Assembly (NCBI GenBank): GCA_934155265.1
Contig: CAKPGU010000004.1
Location: 1-64,000, forward strand
Origin: an uncultured Clostridia bacterium
GTDB lineage: Bacteria > Bacillota > Clostridia > TANB77 > CAG-508
Length of the DNA stretch: 64,000 bases
Reading direction: 5' to 3'
The stretch's first letter is position 1, and each line of letters opens with the position of its first letter. Made by a program: the position numbers and the translations under genes. This document shows, piece after piece, positions 8,774 through 17,714 of the stretch. Below the pieces are notes generated by a model that was not told the origin of the DNA, did no database searches, and worked only from the letters and a program-made list of their open reading frames with translations.

Positions 8774-9649
8774 TTACCATCTATACTTTTCTTTTTCCTT
8801 TAATTCCTCATAAATTTTGCAATATCTTTCATATCTTTCTTTTGAAATCTTTCCCGCTTCAATAGCCTTTTTTATCCCACAATTCTCTTCTTTTATATGA
8901 GTACAGCCTACAAACTCACACTCCTGTATCTTTTGTTTAAACTCTCTAAAATACTTATCCAAATCAACTGATTCAATTTCTGATATTTCAAAGCTTGAAA
9001 ATCCTGGAGTATCTGCAATATATGTATTTTTTTCTAGTTCATATAATTTAGTGTCAGTAGTTGTATTTTTACCTTTTTTATTTTTATGACTAATTTCTCC
9101 TTCTTGTGTTTTATCTATTCCAAATAATGCATTTATAATACTTGATTTTCCAACACCTGAATTTCCTGAGAATACACTAATTTTGTTCTTCAAGCACTCT
9201 TTTACTTCATCTATTCCCTGTTTTTCTTTTGCACTAGTTACAATAACTTTATATCCTACCCCTGAATAAATTTTTCTTATTTGTTCATATGTATCTTGTA
9301 AATCACATTTATTTATTATAATTATTGGCTCAATTTTTAGCATTTCTGCATATGCCAATTGCTTATCTAACATTAATAAATCTGGCTTTGGATTTTTAGT
9401 AGATATTATAAACACAATCTGGTCTATATTAGCCATTTTAGGTCTTTTTATTTCATTCTTTCTAGGCAATATCTCTTCTATTACTGCAATTTCTTTTACT
9501 TCATCTGTAACTTCTATCTCAACTTCGTCTCCTACAAGTGGTGTTATATCTTGATTTTTAAATTTTCCCCTTGCCGTTGCAGTATATGTTTTTCCACTAC
9601 TTTCTATTTTATAACTATTTGATATGTTTCCAACTATTATTCCCTTCAT
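8774..9649 (-). CDS. rsgA: Ribosome small subunit maturation GTPase RsgA
   Basis: A circularly permuted GTPase that checks late 30S subunit assembly. An N-terminal OB fold (about 1-65) is followed by the G motifs in permuted order: NKCD (113-116, G4), GNSGVGKSS (162-170, G1) and DTPG (213-216, G3). The C-terminal zinc site is C244, C249, H251 and C257. At 291 residues it is a full-length member. In Firmicutes it normally follows prkC and precedes rpe; here plus-strand cassettes lie on each side. The ATG start follows GAGAAAGG. Confidence 0.96.
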   Translation of the reverse strand: MKGIIVGNISNSYKIESSGKTYTATARGKFKNQDITPLVGDEVEIEVTDEVKEIAVIEEILPRKNEIKRPKMANIDQIVFIISTKNPKPDLLMLDKQLAYAEMLKIEPIIIINKCDLQDTYEQIRKIYSGVGYKVIVTSAKEKQGIDEVKECLKNKISVFSGNSGVGKSSIINALFGIDKTQEGEISHKNKKGKNTTTDTKLYELEKNTYIADTPGFSSFEISEIESVDLDKYFREFKQKIQECEFVGCTHIKEENCGIKKAIEAGKISKERYERYCKIYEELKEKEKYRW

Positions 9650-9678
9650 ACTTTTCCTTTCTCATTTTACCTTTTTAT

Positions 9679-9707
9679 ACTATAACATATTTTTTTCAAA
9701 AAAACAA
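9679..9707 (-). promoter_or_regulatory. Possible promoter for rsgA
   Basis: TTGTTT and TATAGT on the minus strand are spaced by 17 bases, 30 bases before the rsgA start. The -35 box is weak. Some promoter is needed here because a plus-strand gene and its terminator separate rsgA from prkC. Confidence 0.4.
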
Positions 9708-9716
9708 CTTTTTCTA

Positions 9717-9745
9717 TTGACAACTACTCTATTTAGTTGTATGCT
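9717..9745 (+). promoter_or_regulatory. Sigma-A promoter of the 9841 small gene
   Basis: TTGACA, 17 bases, TATGCT. The spacer resembles that of the 8306 promoter (CTCTATTTAGTTG against GTCTATTTGCCTG), evidence of shared ancestry. Confidence 0.8.
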
Positions 9746-9840
9746 TTTATTGTATTTATTCAATATTTTTGAAATTTTTTATTTTTATTCTTAATAATTT
9801 ATTATCGTATTAATTTTTTCGTAGAAAGGAGTTGATATGC

Positions 9841-10221
9841 ATGGATGTTAATGAAAAGTTTGATTTAATTTTAGACAAGCTTTCTAAAGTTGATAAAATT
9901 GATACTGTTTTAGAAAAGCTTGATAATGTAGAACATCGCTTAGATGAACATGACAAGAAATTTGATATGATTTTTGCTAAACTAGATGAGCACAGCCAAA
10001 AATTAGCTGAACACGACAAGAAGTTTGATATGATCTTTACTAAACTAGATAAACATAGCAAACAATTAAAAGACATCAATTATAGATTTGATAGACTTTT
10101 ATTTGAATTAAAATCTGATTTCAATAAAATCGAAGATAAATTTAATGAAGTTGACGAAAGATTTGATGAAATAGATGAAAAATTTGGCAATTTGGCAATT
10201 GGAATATCATTAGTACCTTAA
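9841..10221 (+). CDS. Small coiled-coil protein of unknown function (copy 2)
   Basis: A 126-residue, highly charged, almost entirely helical protein. Two tandem near-identical 21-residue units start HDKKFDMIFAKLDEHS and HDKKFDMIFTKLDKHS, and the heptad pattern continues to the C-terminus (KFNEVDERFDEIDEKFGN). The ATG follows AAAGGAG at normal spacing. It is a paralogue of the 8411 product, extended by internal duplication. No enzyme or DNA-binding motif is visible; oligomerisation or a scaffold role would fit. Inserted between prkC and rsgA against the direction of those genes. Confidence 0.75.
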   Translation: MDVNEKFDLILDKLSKVDKIDTVLEKLDNVEHRLDEHDKKFDMIFAKLDEHSQKLAEHDKKFDMIFTKLDKHSKQLKDINYRFDRLLFELKSDFNKIEDKFNEVDERFDEIDEKFGNLAIGISLVP

Positions 10222-10247
10222 TAAATAATATTTCTAAAAATTCAAAA

Positions 10248-10280
10248 CCCCTATACTTTGGTTCTTAACCTGTATAGGGG
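10248..10280 (+). terminator. Terminator hairpin of copy 2
   Basis: CCCCTATAC pairs with GTATAGGGG around a loop containing GGTTCTTAACC, followed by GATATTTTTATT. It ends 7 bases from the prkC stop and probably also stops transcription coming from prkC. Confidence 0.85.
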
Positions 10281-10287
10281 GATATTT

Positions 10288-12291
10288 TTATTCAATTGTC
10301 ATTGTTGTTGTCTTTGATAAATCCATATCTACTGTTCTTTTTAAAGTATCATCTATATAAACTTTAATTTGAACTCTTCCTGTTCCACTAACATTATCTA
10401 CTTTAACAGCAGTATTGTTTTCTTTTACTGAATTTTTGTATACTTGTTCTCCGTCAACAGTAACTTTTAAAGTTACATCTTGAGCTTTATTTTCTTTTTT
10501 TACTGTTTCTGTACTTCCAGTGACTGTATTATTATTTTTAGTTGTTTCTTCATAAGTGTCTTGGAACCCTGTTATAGACTTAACATTAATTGTAACAGTA
10601 CCAGTTTTCAATTCAGCTAATTTATTAACAGTAATTGTAATAGTTGAACCTTCATCAACAGTCTTACCAGACTCAATACTTTGTTTTAAAACAACACCAT
10701 TTCCTCTAGTTTTATCTTCACCATATTCAACATTAACAGTTAATCCTAAATCTTGAAGAGTTTGTTTAGCTGTTTCTTCATCTTTATATAATACAGAAAC
10801 AACTGCAACTTGTTTTATACCTGTACCAATGCTTACATAAACTTTTACAGTATCACCAGCATTTACAGTTTCACCTTCCTCTTTTTCTTGCTTAATAATA
10901 ACTCCTGCTTCAACTGTTTTACTTATTTCATCAACAAATTCCAATTTAATTTTAGCTGATTTTGCTGCATCTTCAGCTTCATCTTTTGTTAAGCCTTTCA
11001 ATTTTGGAACTGTAGTTGTCTCTGTTCCTAAACTTACAACAACTTTTACATCAGTATTTTGTTTTATTTTTTTACCATATGTTGGATTTTGCGATATTAC
11101 CTGCCCAGCTGGAACATCAGAATTATATTCTTGACTATCTTCAACATAATTTAATTTGTTTTCTGTTAAAATTTGTTTTGCTTCATCAACTGTTTTTCCA
11201 ACTAAATTTGGGCTAACAACTTCTTTAGGTCTTCTTGCATTTGAAATTCCAATAGTTAATCCTAATGTAATTACAAATAATAAAATTAACCCTACAATTG
11301 ATGATAAAACTTTATGATTTTTTATAAATTGTGCAAATTTATTAGGCTTTTTATTATTTTTTGCATTAGTTGATTTTGTACTTCTTTCCTCATCTAATCC
11401 TATTGTAGAAATTCTTTGAGTTGGAAAATCTTGATAATCATTGTTATCAACAAAGTCACCATTTGGTTCTTTTAATGCTCTTTTTAAATCTAATAACATA
11501 GCTGTTGCATTTTGATAACGTAAATTTGTATCTTTTCTTAATGCCTTCATTATAATATCATTAACAGCTGATGGAATGTTTGGATTTAATTCAATTGGTG
11601 GTTTTGCTTCTTCTTGCATATGTTTCAACGCAATTGATACTGCTGTATCTGCATCAAATGGAACTTTTCCAGTTAACATTTCATACATTACAACACCTAA
11701 TGAATATAAATCTGATTTTTCATCTGTAAATCCACCTCTTGCATGTTCAGGTGAAAAATAATGTACAGACCCAATTGTTGTTCCAAAAGCAGTAATTGTT
11801 GAATTTGAAACAGCTTTTGCAATTCCAAAATCAGTTACTTTTGCAACTCCATCTTCTGTAATAATAATATTATGTGGTTTTATATCTCTATGTATAATAT
11901 GATTTCTGTGAGCTGTCTCTAATGCTGATGCAATTTGACTTGCAATATTAACAGACCATTTCCATGGCAATGGACCTTTTTCTTCTGTAATTATTTCTTT
12001 TAATGTTTTTCCTTTTATTAATTCCATTACAATATAATATAAATTTCCGTCTACACCTACATCGTAAACAGAAACAATATTAGGATGTGTTATACTTGCT
12101 GCTGATTGTGCTTCCACTTCAAATCTTTTTATAAATTCCTCATCTGTGGTGAATTCATCTCTTAAAATTTTGATTGCTACATATCTATTTAGTACATGAC
12201 ATTTTGCTTTATATACTGTTGCCATTCCTCCACTGCCTATTTTCTCTATAATCTCATATCTGTTTCCTAACAATCTACCCTTTAAATCCAT
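10288..12291 (-). CDS. prkC: PASTA-domain serine/threonine protein kinase
   Basis: A transmembrane Ser/Thr kinase that senses peptidoglycan fragments or lipid II and phosphorylates cell-wall and translation proteins. The kinase domain (about 11-270) has the glycine loop GSGGMATVYKAK, Lys41, HRDIKPHN (134-141) and DFG (154-156). A basic linker leads to one membrane helix (about 328-350), then three PASTA repeats (about 360-424, 425-492, 493-560) and a roughly 100-residue Thr/Val-rich tail. The 667-residue length is normal. It follows its phosphatase gene by 21 bases, the standard prpC-prkC pair. Confidence 0.96.
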   Translation of the reverse strand: MDLKGRLLGNRYEIIEKIGSGGMATVYKAKCHVLNRYVAIKILRDEFTTDEEFIKRFEVEAQSAASITHPNIVSVYDVGVDGNLYYIVMELIKGKTLKEIITEEKGPLPWKWSVNIASQIASALETAHRNHIIHRDIKPHNIIITEDGVAKVTDFGIAKAVSNSTITAFGTTIGSVHYFSPEHARGGFTDEKSDLYSLGVVMYEMLTGKVPFDADTAVSIALKHMQEEAKPPIELNPNIPSAVNDIIMKALRKDTNLRYQNATAMLLDLKRALKEPNGDFVDNNDYQDFPTQRISTIGLDEERSTKSTNAKNNKKPNKFAQFIKNHKVLSSIVGLILLFVITLGLTIGISNARRPKEVVSPNLVGKTVDEAKQILTENKLNYVEDSQEYNSDVPAGQVISQNPTYGKKIKQNTDVKVVVSLGTETTTVPKLKGLTKDEAEDAAKSAKIKLEFVDEISKTVEAGVIIKQEKEEGETVNAGDTVKVYVSIGTGIKQVAVVSVLYKDEETAKQTLQDLGLTVNVEYGEDKTRGNGVVLKQSIESGKTVDEGSTITITVNKLAELKTGTVTINVKSITGFQDTYEETTKNNNTVTGSTETVKKENKAQDVTLKVTVDGEQVYKNSVKENNTAVKVDNVSGTGRVQIKVYIDDTLKRTVDMDLSKTTTMTIE

Positions 12292-12312
12292 TTTTATATC
12301 TCTCCTTATAGG

Positions 12313-13047
12313 TTATATGTTTTTAATTACTACAACTGTTATATTATCTAACCCACCATTTTCATTTGCTAAATCAACAAGTTTGATAGGTGCTTTTTCT
12401 ATATTTCCTTTTGCAATCTCAAATATATCTTCTTGTTTTACCATATTTGTTAATCCGTCTGATGATATAAGCAAAATATCATCTCTTAAAAATCCTTTTA
12501 CTGATACATCAGGCTCAACAAACGCATTACATCCAAGTGCCTTCATCAACATGTTTTTCTTAGGATGATTCTCCGCTTCTTCTTTTGTTATTGTACCATC
12601 TTTTACTAATTTTTGTACATAACTATGGTCTTGTGTTAATTTTCTAATAAAATCTTTTCTAATTCTATAAATTCTACTATCTCCAACATGACCAATATAT
12701 GCCTTATTATTATATATTAAACAAACTTCTAAAGTAGTACCCATTCCTTCAAGTTCTTTGTCTTCTTTTGACTTCTCGTATACTACCATATTTGCATATT
12801 CCATACTACTAGCAACTAGCTGAATTAAACTATCTCTATCTTTTGCTACATCTTTAAAGTTATTTTCAATATAACTTCTTGCGCATTTTATTGCAAGATT
12901 ACTCGCAATTTCTCCGCCTTTATATCCACCCATTCCATCTGCTAATAAATATAATTTAATTGTACTTGATGGTTCTGATATATAATAAGCATCTTGGTTC
13001 ATTTCTCTAGCTTTTCCAATGTCAGATTTCGCATAAGCTATTATCAT
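12313..13047 (-). CDS. prpC: PP2C-family protein phosphatase
   Basis: A metal-dependent Ser/Thr phosphatase that reverses PrkC phosphorylation. Metal-binding motifs are in order: NQDAYYI near residue 18, LLADGMGGYKGGE, GHVGDSRIYRI, LTQDHSYVQ, ISSDGLTN and GGLDNITVV. The 244-residue single domain has no membrane segment. Lies between rlmN (63-base gap) and prkC, the arrangement conserved across Firmicutes. The start follows CGAGGTGAAACA. Confidence 0.95.
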   Translation of the reverse strand: MIIAYAKSDIGKAREMNQDAYYISEPSSTIKLYLLADGMGGYKGGEIASNLAIKCARSYIENNFKDVAKDRDSLIQLVASSMEYANMVVYEKSKEDKELEGMGTTLEVCLIYNNKAYIGHVGDSRIYRIRKDFIRKLTQDHSYVQKLVKDGTITKEEAENHPKKNMLMKALGCNAFVEPDVSVKGFLRDDILLISSDGLTNMVKQEDIFEIAKGNIEKAPIKLVDLANENGGLDNITVVVIKNI

Positions 13048-13110
13048 TGTTTCACCTCGTATCTTTCTTACAATGTTATATCATAATAGATTTTATTTTG
13101 TCAAGTTACA

Positions 13111-14133
13111 CTATTTTAAATTTTTTCTTCTTAATTGACCGCAAGCTGCGTCAATATCAGAGCCTAACTCACGTCTTATAGTTGCAACAATTCCATGATC
13201 ATTTAAATAATCTCTAAATTTCATAATATTTTCATTTGAACTTTTTGAATAAGCTCCATTTTCTATTTTATTAATAGGTATTAAATTTACATGACATAAC
13301 ATTCCTTTTAAAAGATGTACTAATTCTTTTGCATCTTCTAAATTATCATTATTGTCTTTTGCTAATGCATATTCAAATGAAATTCTTCTATTTGTTTTTG
13401 CGATATAGTCTTTACAAGCCTGTAATAATTCTTCTATTGGAAATGCATTATTTACAGGCATCATGCTACTTCTTTTTTCATTTGTAGTAGCATGTAATGA
13501 AATAGACAATGTACATTGAATATTTTCATCTGCAAGTCTATAAATTCCTGGAACTAGTCCACTTGTTGAAACACTTATATGTCTAGCTCCTATATTTATT
13601 CCTTTCGGATTATTTATTATTCTGATTGCATTTACAACATTATTGTAGTTATTTAAAGGTTCACCTATTCCCATAAAAACTACATTTGAAATTCTTATAT
13701 TATTATCTCTTTCAACTGCAAGAATTTGTTCAACAATTTCACCAGAAGTTAAATTTCTGATGAAATTAATTCCTGTTGATGCACAGAATTTACATCCCAT
13801 TTTACACCCTATTTGTGAAGAAACACAAATACTGTATCCATGATGATAACTCATAAGTACTGTTTCTATGGCATTTCCATCTAATACATCAAACAAATAC
13901 TTTTTAGTTCCATCAGATGATTCTTGTTTTTGTAATATTTTAAAATTATGCATTTCATAATTTTGTTTTAATTTTTCTCTTAAATCTAATGATAAATTTG
14001 TCATTTCATCAAAGCTTGTAACTTTTGCTTCATATAACCACTTAAAAACCTGTTCCGCTCTAAATGGCTTTTCTCCCATTTGCACAAACTCTTCTTTTAA
14101 TGCTGGCAAATCATAATCTTTTATGTTTTTCAT
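13111..14133 (-). CDS. rlmN: Dual-specificity 23S rRNA/tRNA adenine C2-methyltransferase RlmN
   Basis: A radical SAM methyltransferase that methylates C2 of A2503 in 23S rRNA and A37 in some tRNAs. The cluster motif is C110-x3-C114-x2-C117 in GCKMGCKFC; the GEPL motif (VVFMGIGEPLNNYNN) and the C-terminal AACGQLRR with the methyl-carrier cysteine are present. At 340 residues it is full length. Its ATG overlaps the stop of the upstream U32 gene by one base (TAATG), so the two are translationally coupled. Confidence 0.96.
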   Translation of the reverse strand: MKNIKDYDLPALKEEFVQMGEKPFRAEQVFKWLYEAKVTSFDEMTNLSLDLREKLKQNYEMHNFKILQKQESSDGTKKYLFDVLDGNAIETVLMSYHHGYSICVSSQIGCKMGCKFCASTGINFIRNLTSGEIVEQILAVERDNNIRISNVVFMGIGEPLNNYNNVVNAIRIINNPKGINIGARHISVSTSGLVPGIYRLADENIQCTLSISLHATTNEKRSSMMPVNNAFPIEELLQACKDYIAKTNRRISFEYALAKDNNDNLEDAKELVHLLKGMLCHVNLIPINKIENGAYSKSSNENIMKFRDYLNDHGIVATIRRELGSDIDAACGQLRRKNLK

Positions 14134-15362
14134 TATTTTTTTCTCCTAATAATCCAATCTTTTTCACATTTAATTGGAAGCATCATTTTTACTTTTTGGT
14201 CTTTAACACCTGGGCTAACTGCCTCTATTTCTTCATTTGTGTCAACATCCCATAATTTATCAATTGTAAATACTACTGGTTCTAATTGATATGGAACTAA
14301 GATTTCCATAGTATCACCTACTTGTAATCTATTTCTAATATCAATAATTGCTTTTTCACCATCATAATCAACAACTTTTCCACCAAATTGATATAATTCA
14401 TTATATTGATGTCCATCATATTCTTGAATGTCTTTGTTTTTTCTATCATTAAAATAAAATGTTGTTAATTCTCTTGTTTTGATTTTTTCAATTTCTTTCA
14501 TATATTTTTCTGCATCATAATGTGTTGGATCTTTTTTATAATCATCAATTGCATTTCTGTATACATTTACAATACTTGCAACATAATATTCTGTTTTTAA
14601 ACGTCCTTCTATTTTTAAACTGTCAACTCCCATATCGATAATTTCTGGAAGCTCTTTTATTAAACACAAATCCTTTGATGAAAATATGCTTGTACCATAT
14701 TCATTTGTTTCAATTGGCATAAATTCACCTGGATTATTTCTTTCTTCTGCGTATAATTTGTATGACCATCTGCAACTTTGTGCACAATCTCCTAAATTAG
14801 CACTTCTGCAAGCTAAGAAATCACTTAAAAAGCATCTTCCTGAATATGCAAAACATATTGCACCATGTACAAATATTTCTATTTCCATGTCTTCTGGCTT
14901 GTTTTCCATAATATATCTTAATTGCTCTTTGTTCATTTCTCTAGCCATTATCATTCTTTTAGCACCATTTTTACGCCAAAAATTGCATGCATGTAAACTT
15001 ACAATATTAGCTTGTGTACTTACATTTATTGCAACACTTGGTGCATATTGTTTTAATACATCTATTACTCCACCATCTGCTGCAATAATTCCATCTGGCT
15101 TTAATTCTTCTAGTTTTTTAGCCATTTCTATTATTTCTTCATATTTTTCATCCCATGCAAAAATATTTAATGTTACATATATCTTTTTTCCTATGCTATG
15201 TGCATATTTTATTGTCTTTTCTAAGTCATCATCTTGCATGTCTGCTCTTGTTCTTAATGATAATGATGAGGTTCCACAATACACTGCATCTGCTCCATAT
15301 AAGAATGCGATCTTTGCTTTTTCATATGAACCTGCTGGTGCTAATAATTCTACTTCTTTCAT
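14133..15362 (-). CDS. trhP: Peptidase U32-family tRNA hydroxylation protein (TrhP-like)
   Basis: This belongs to the U32 family that includes TrhP/YegQ, needed for prephenate-dependent 5-hydroxyuridine formation at tRNA U34. N-terminal ELLAPAGSYEKAK and the central IFVHGAICFAYSGRC with FLACRSANLGDCAQSCRW carry the conserved cysteines that probably hold an Fe-S cluster. I start at the ATG at 15362 (409 residues), preceded by GAGAAAGG, since the frame upstream lacks a better site. trmR, whose product methylates the same uridine, lies about 1.2 kb away on the same strand, separated by an inserted plus-strand gene. It heads the rlmN-prpC-prkC operon. Confidence 0.88.
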   Translation of the reverse strand: MKEVELLAPAGSYEKAKIAFLYGADAVYCGTSSLSLRTRADMQDDDLEKTIKYAHSIGKKIYVTLNIFAWDEKYEEIIEMAKKLEELKPDGIIAADGGVIDVLKQYAPSVAINVSTQANIVSLHACNFWRKNGAKRMIMAREMNKEQLRYIMENKPEDMEIEIFVHGAICFAYSGRCFLSDFLACRSANLGDCAQSCRWSYKLYAEERNNPGEFMPIETNEYGTSIFSSKDLCLIKELPEIIDMGVDSLKIEGRLKTEYYVASIVNVYRNAIDDYKKDPTHYDAEKYMKEIEKIKTRELTTFYFNDRKNKDIQEYDGHQYNELYQFGGKVVDYDGEKAIIDIRNRLQVGDTMEILVPYQLEPVVFTIDKLWDVDTNEEIEAVSPGVKDQKVKMMLPIKCEKDWIIRRKK

Positions 15363-15397
15363 TTTTATCAAATTCCTTTCTCTTTTTAACATCTTAT

Positions 15398-15426
15398 ATT
15401 ATATATTTTTTTATCAGTTATGTCAA
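15398..15426 (-). promoter_or_regulatory. Consensus promoter of the trhP-rlmN-prpC-prkC operon
   Basis: TTGACA, 17 bases, TATAAT on the minus strand, 36 bases before the trhP ATG. Both hexamers are exact consensus. It is divergent from the promoter at 15465. Confidence 0.88.
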
Positions 15427-15464
15427 TCATTTTTCAGGCAATACTGTACTTTTCCGGAAATTTA

Positions 15465-15473
15465 TGGTATAAT
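15465..15473 (+). promoter_or_regulatory. Extended -10 promoter of the RelA/SpoT-like gene
   Basis: TGGTATAAT on the plus strand is an extended -10 element, 47 bases before the ATG. The upstream -35 region (around TGTACT) is poor, which the TGn extension could offset. Confidence 0.6.
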
Positions 15474-15519
15474 GTATTAGTATAAGCTTTTTATATACGA
15501 AAGGTGAGGTAAGCATTAT

Positions 15520-16473
15520 ATGACAAAAGAAACACTAAAACTAATACACCGGAGCTATCAAGAAGCTCTAGAAAGGTCAGAAAACATTCTGGAAATTGTG
15601 CAAAATTTGTATAATATCTTGGATGAACTTGAAGTTGCAGAAGAAGATTCTTCTACTTTCGATTCATTCCTTGATGGACTCAGAGGTTGTATCAATTCTC
15701 GGAAAAAAACTTTCGAAATCACAAATATGATTACTTATGTGAACATCACATTTATGTATATCATTTTGTGGTTGAACAAAACTCAAAATGTGAACATTGA
15801 CATCAACTGGTATTCCCGACGCAAGTCTTTGGAAAGCGAACTTTCTAAACTTTTGAGGAAATCTAATTCAAACTTGTCAGCAAATATTCGCGATCGGTTT
15901 GGATTGCGCGGTATTCTGCTTAACAACGATTCTGATGAGGTAGTTAAAGATTATATCTATTTGATTTTTGATACTATTTCTGGCATCATTGCTGCTAAAA
16001 ACCGCAAGGCTCGAAAAGATTTCATTGAATGGATTGATAATAACAAGGGAATAACTGATATTGACAAAAACATTATTGAACAGGTTTTAAAAATTCCTTT
16101 TAGCATTGATTATGTAAAGGACTTCATTAAAACGCCCAAAGAAAACAATTATCAGTCTTTACAGTTTACGATGTCCGTCCAGATGTATTCAGATGTTCTA
16201 CCCGGTTGCCAATTTGAAATTCAGCTTCGCAGTATGAAAATGCACGAAGAAGCTTTATATGGTACCGCTTCACACGAAAATTACAAAAAATACCGTGAAG
16301 ATGGACTTCAAGAAGAAGACCCAATTTTGAAAGTTTTCTGCGTAGACAATTTTTCTAAACTTCACATCAAAGGTTTCACTAGCTACGATAGCAAAGAGCA
16401 CGACCAAGATGGAATCCACTTTGCGAAGGAATTCTCTGATAGAAGAATCTCCACAACTCTGGTTCCTCACTAG
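15520..16473 (+). CDS. Divergent RelA/SpoT-type (p)ppGpp synthetase domain protein
   Basis: A 317-residue cytosolic protein. The C-terminal two-thirds matches the nucleotidyltransferase fold of RelA/SpoT: basic SRRKSLESELSK (99-110), DRFGLRGI (125-132) with the Mg-binding Asp, DFIKTPKENNYQSLQF (201-216) at the G-loop, and FEIQLRS (232-238) with HEEALYGTASH (242-252). The usual NGYxSLH has become NNYQSLQ, so both the Gly and the His differ. There is no HD hydrolase or TGS domain. The first 95 residues are helical and unassigned. Base and codon use is richer in G/C (many CGC, CGA, CGG) than its neighbours, and it has its own promoter and terminator, suggesting acquisition. Enzyme activity is uncertain. 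Confidence 0.72.
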   Translation: MTKETLKLIHRSYQEALERSENILEIVQNLYNILDELEVAEEDSSTFDSFLDGLRGCINSRKKTFEITNMITYVNITFMYIILWLNKTQNVNIDINWYSRRKSLESELSKLLRKSNSNLSANIRDRFGLRGILLNNDSDEVVKDYIYLIFDTISGIIAAKNRKARKDFIEWIDNNKGITDIDKNIIEQVLKIPFSIDYVKDFIKTPKENNYQSLQFTMSVQMYSDVLPGCQFEIQLRSMKMHEEALYGTASHENYKKYREDGLQEEDPILKVFCVDNFSKLHIKGFTSYDSKEHDQDGIHFAKEFSDRRISTTLVPH

Positions 16474-16496
16474 TCTTAATTGCTCTTAAACCTTTC

Positions 16497-16535
16497 GCTC
16501 CCCCAGAAATATTTTCTGAGGGAGCCCTTTTTATT
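16497..16535 (+). terminator. Terminator of the RelA/SpoT-like gene
   Basis: GCTCCC...CAGAAA pairs with TTTCTGAGGGAGC around ATAT, followed by CCTTTTTATTTT. Confidence 0.88.
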
Positions 16536-16545
16536 TTATAAAATA

Positions 16546-17148
16546 TTATATTTTTATTGTACCTTTTAATCTGCTTACAGCAAGTCCATCTCCAACTTCT
16601 AATATTTCTGTTTCAAGGTTTGGCGCTTCTGTAACTTCTTTTATGTATTCACGCAAATTTCTTACAGCTGTACGTTGTTTATGTTTATTATAATCACTCA
16701 TAACATATCCTTTATATAAAATGTTATCAGCTAATATAACACCTGTTGGCTTTATCATTCTTAATGCTTCTTTTAAGAAAAATGGATATTTTCCTTTGGC
16801 TGCATCTATAAATGCTACATCATATTCTTCATTTAATGTTGGCAATATTTCTACCGCATCTCCTTCATAAATGTTTATCTTGTCTTCTACTCCAACATTT
16901 TTTATATTTATTTTTGCTTCTGCTATTCTTTCTTCGTCTCTTTCTATTGTGTCTATTTTTCCACCCTCTTGAAGATATTCTGAAAAGCACATTGCTGAAT
17001 ATCCTACAGCTGTTCCTATTTCTAATATTCTTTTTGGTTTTACTTCTTTTAATATCTTGTCTACTACTTCTAATGTATCATCCATTATTATTGGAATATG
17101 TTCTTCTAATGCTTTTTGTTTTATTTTTTCTAATTCTTGTTTGTTCAT
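16546..17148 (-). CDS. trmR: tRNA 5-hydroxyuridine O-methyltransferase TrmR
   Basis: A class I SAM-dependent O-methyltransferase of the PF01596 (COMT-like) family, 200 residues. SAM-binding motif I is ILEIGTAVGYSAM (about 41-53), followed by IDTIERDEE, the metal-binding VAFIDAAKG and ILADNIL. In Bacillus the family member TrmR (YrrM) methylates 5-hydroxyuridine at tRNA U34 and is encoded next to the U32 hydroxylation genes, as here, which favours that role over other substrates. The start follows AGGAGCAAG. Confidence 0.82.
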   Translation of the reverse strand: MNKQELEKIKQKALEEHIPIIMDDTLEVVDKILKEVKPKRILEIGTAVGYSAMCFSEYLQEGGKIDTIERDEERIAEAKINIKNVGVEDKINIYEGDAVEILPTLNEEYDVAFIDAAKGKYPFFLKEALRMIKPTGVILADNILYKGYVMSDYNKHKQRTAVRNLREYIKEVTEAPNLETEILEVGDGLAVSRLKGTIKI

Positions 17149-17360
17149 TTTTCTTGCTCCTATCTATATTTCTGTATTATTATACATCAATATTGACTTC
17201 TTGGCAAGCCAAATAAAATATTTCGAAATGTTTAAACCCTTTTTTATTTATATTGTTTTTGATTATAAATATGTAAAATATTAACCTCTCTTGATTTTAA
17301 ATTTATCTGATAAATAATAACATAATTTTTGATTATAAATTTTCTTTTTTATTAATTAAT

Positions 17361-17600
17361 TTATATGCTCTTGGAAAAAATTCCATATTCTTTTGCTAGC
17401 AATTCCTCCATTTCTTTTTGTGTATAAAACTCCCCTTCATTAATGCTCTTTTCTGCACTAGCAATTCTATTTAAAAACTTTAATCTTTTTTCTGCATTTC
17501 CAAATGTCATTTTCCAAGTTTTATCATAAATATTTTCATTTTTGTGACAACTTAGTTTTTTTGTATTTATTATCTTTTTTAATGATATATATTTTAACAT
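17361..17600 (-). CDS. Small hypothetical protein
   Basis: A 79-residue basic protein with no motif I recognise; the C-terminal half (EFYTQKEMEELLAKEYGIF) is predicted helical. The ATG at 17600 follows GGAGG at 7 bases; the frame extends five codons upstream to another ATG that overlaps this site and is less likely. It stands alone between trmR and typA, with AT-rich flanks. It could be a small regulator or an orphan antitoxin-like protein, but nothing visible decides this. Confidence 0.5.
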   Translation of the reverse strand: MLKYISLKKIINTKKLSCHKNENIYDKTWKMTFGNAEKRLKFLNRIASAEKSINEGEFYTQKEMEELLAKEYGIFSKSI

Positions 17601-17714
17601 TCTATCAACCTCCATGTTTTATATTTTATATTAGATATAATTATATGTCAACCATTTAATTAAAATCTTATGTTTTTTCGTTCGACAAAAATCGACTTTC
17701 TATATTTATATGCA

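Noticed and set aside
14686..15480. A long plus-strand reading frame opposite the U32 gene
   Set aside because: It is antisense to a clear family protein, has hydrophobic low-complexity content, and has no ribosome binding site.
17149..17360. Possible RNA gene or small ORF between trmR and the 79-residue gene
   Set aside because: Only AT-rich sequence with no stable hairpin, binding site or coding pattern is visible.
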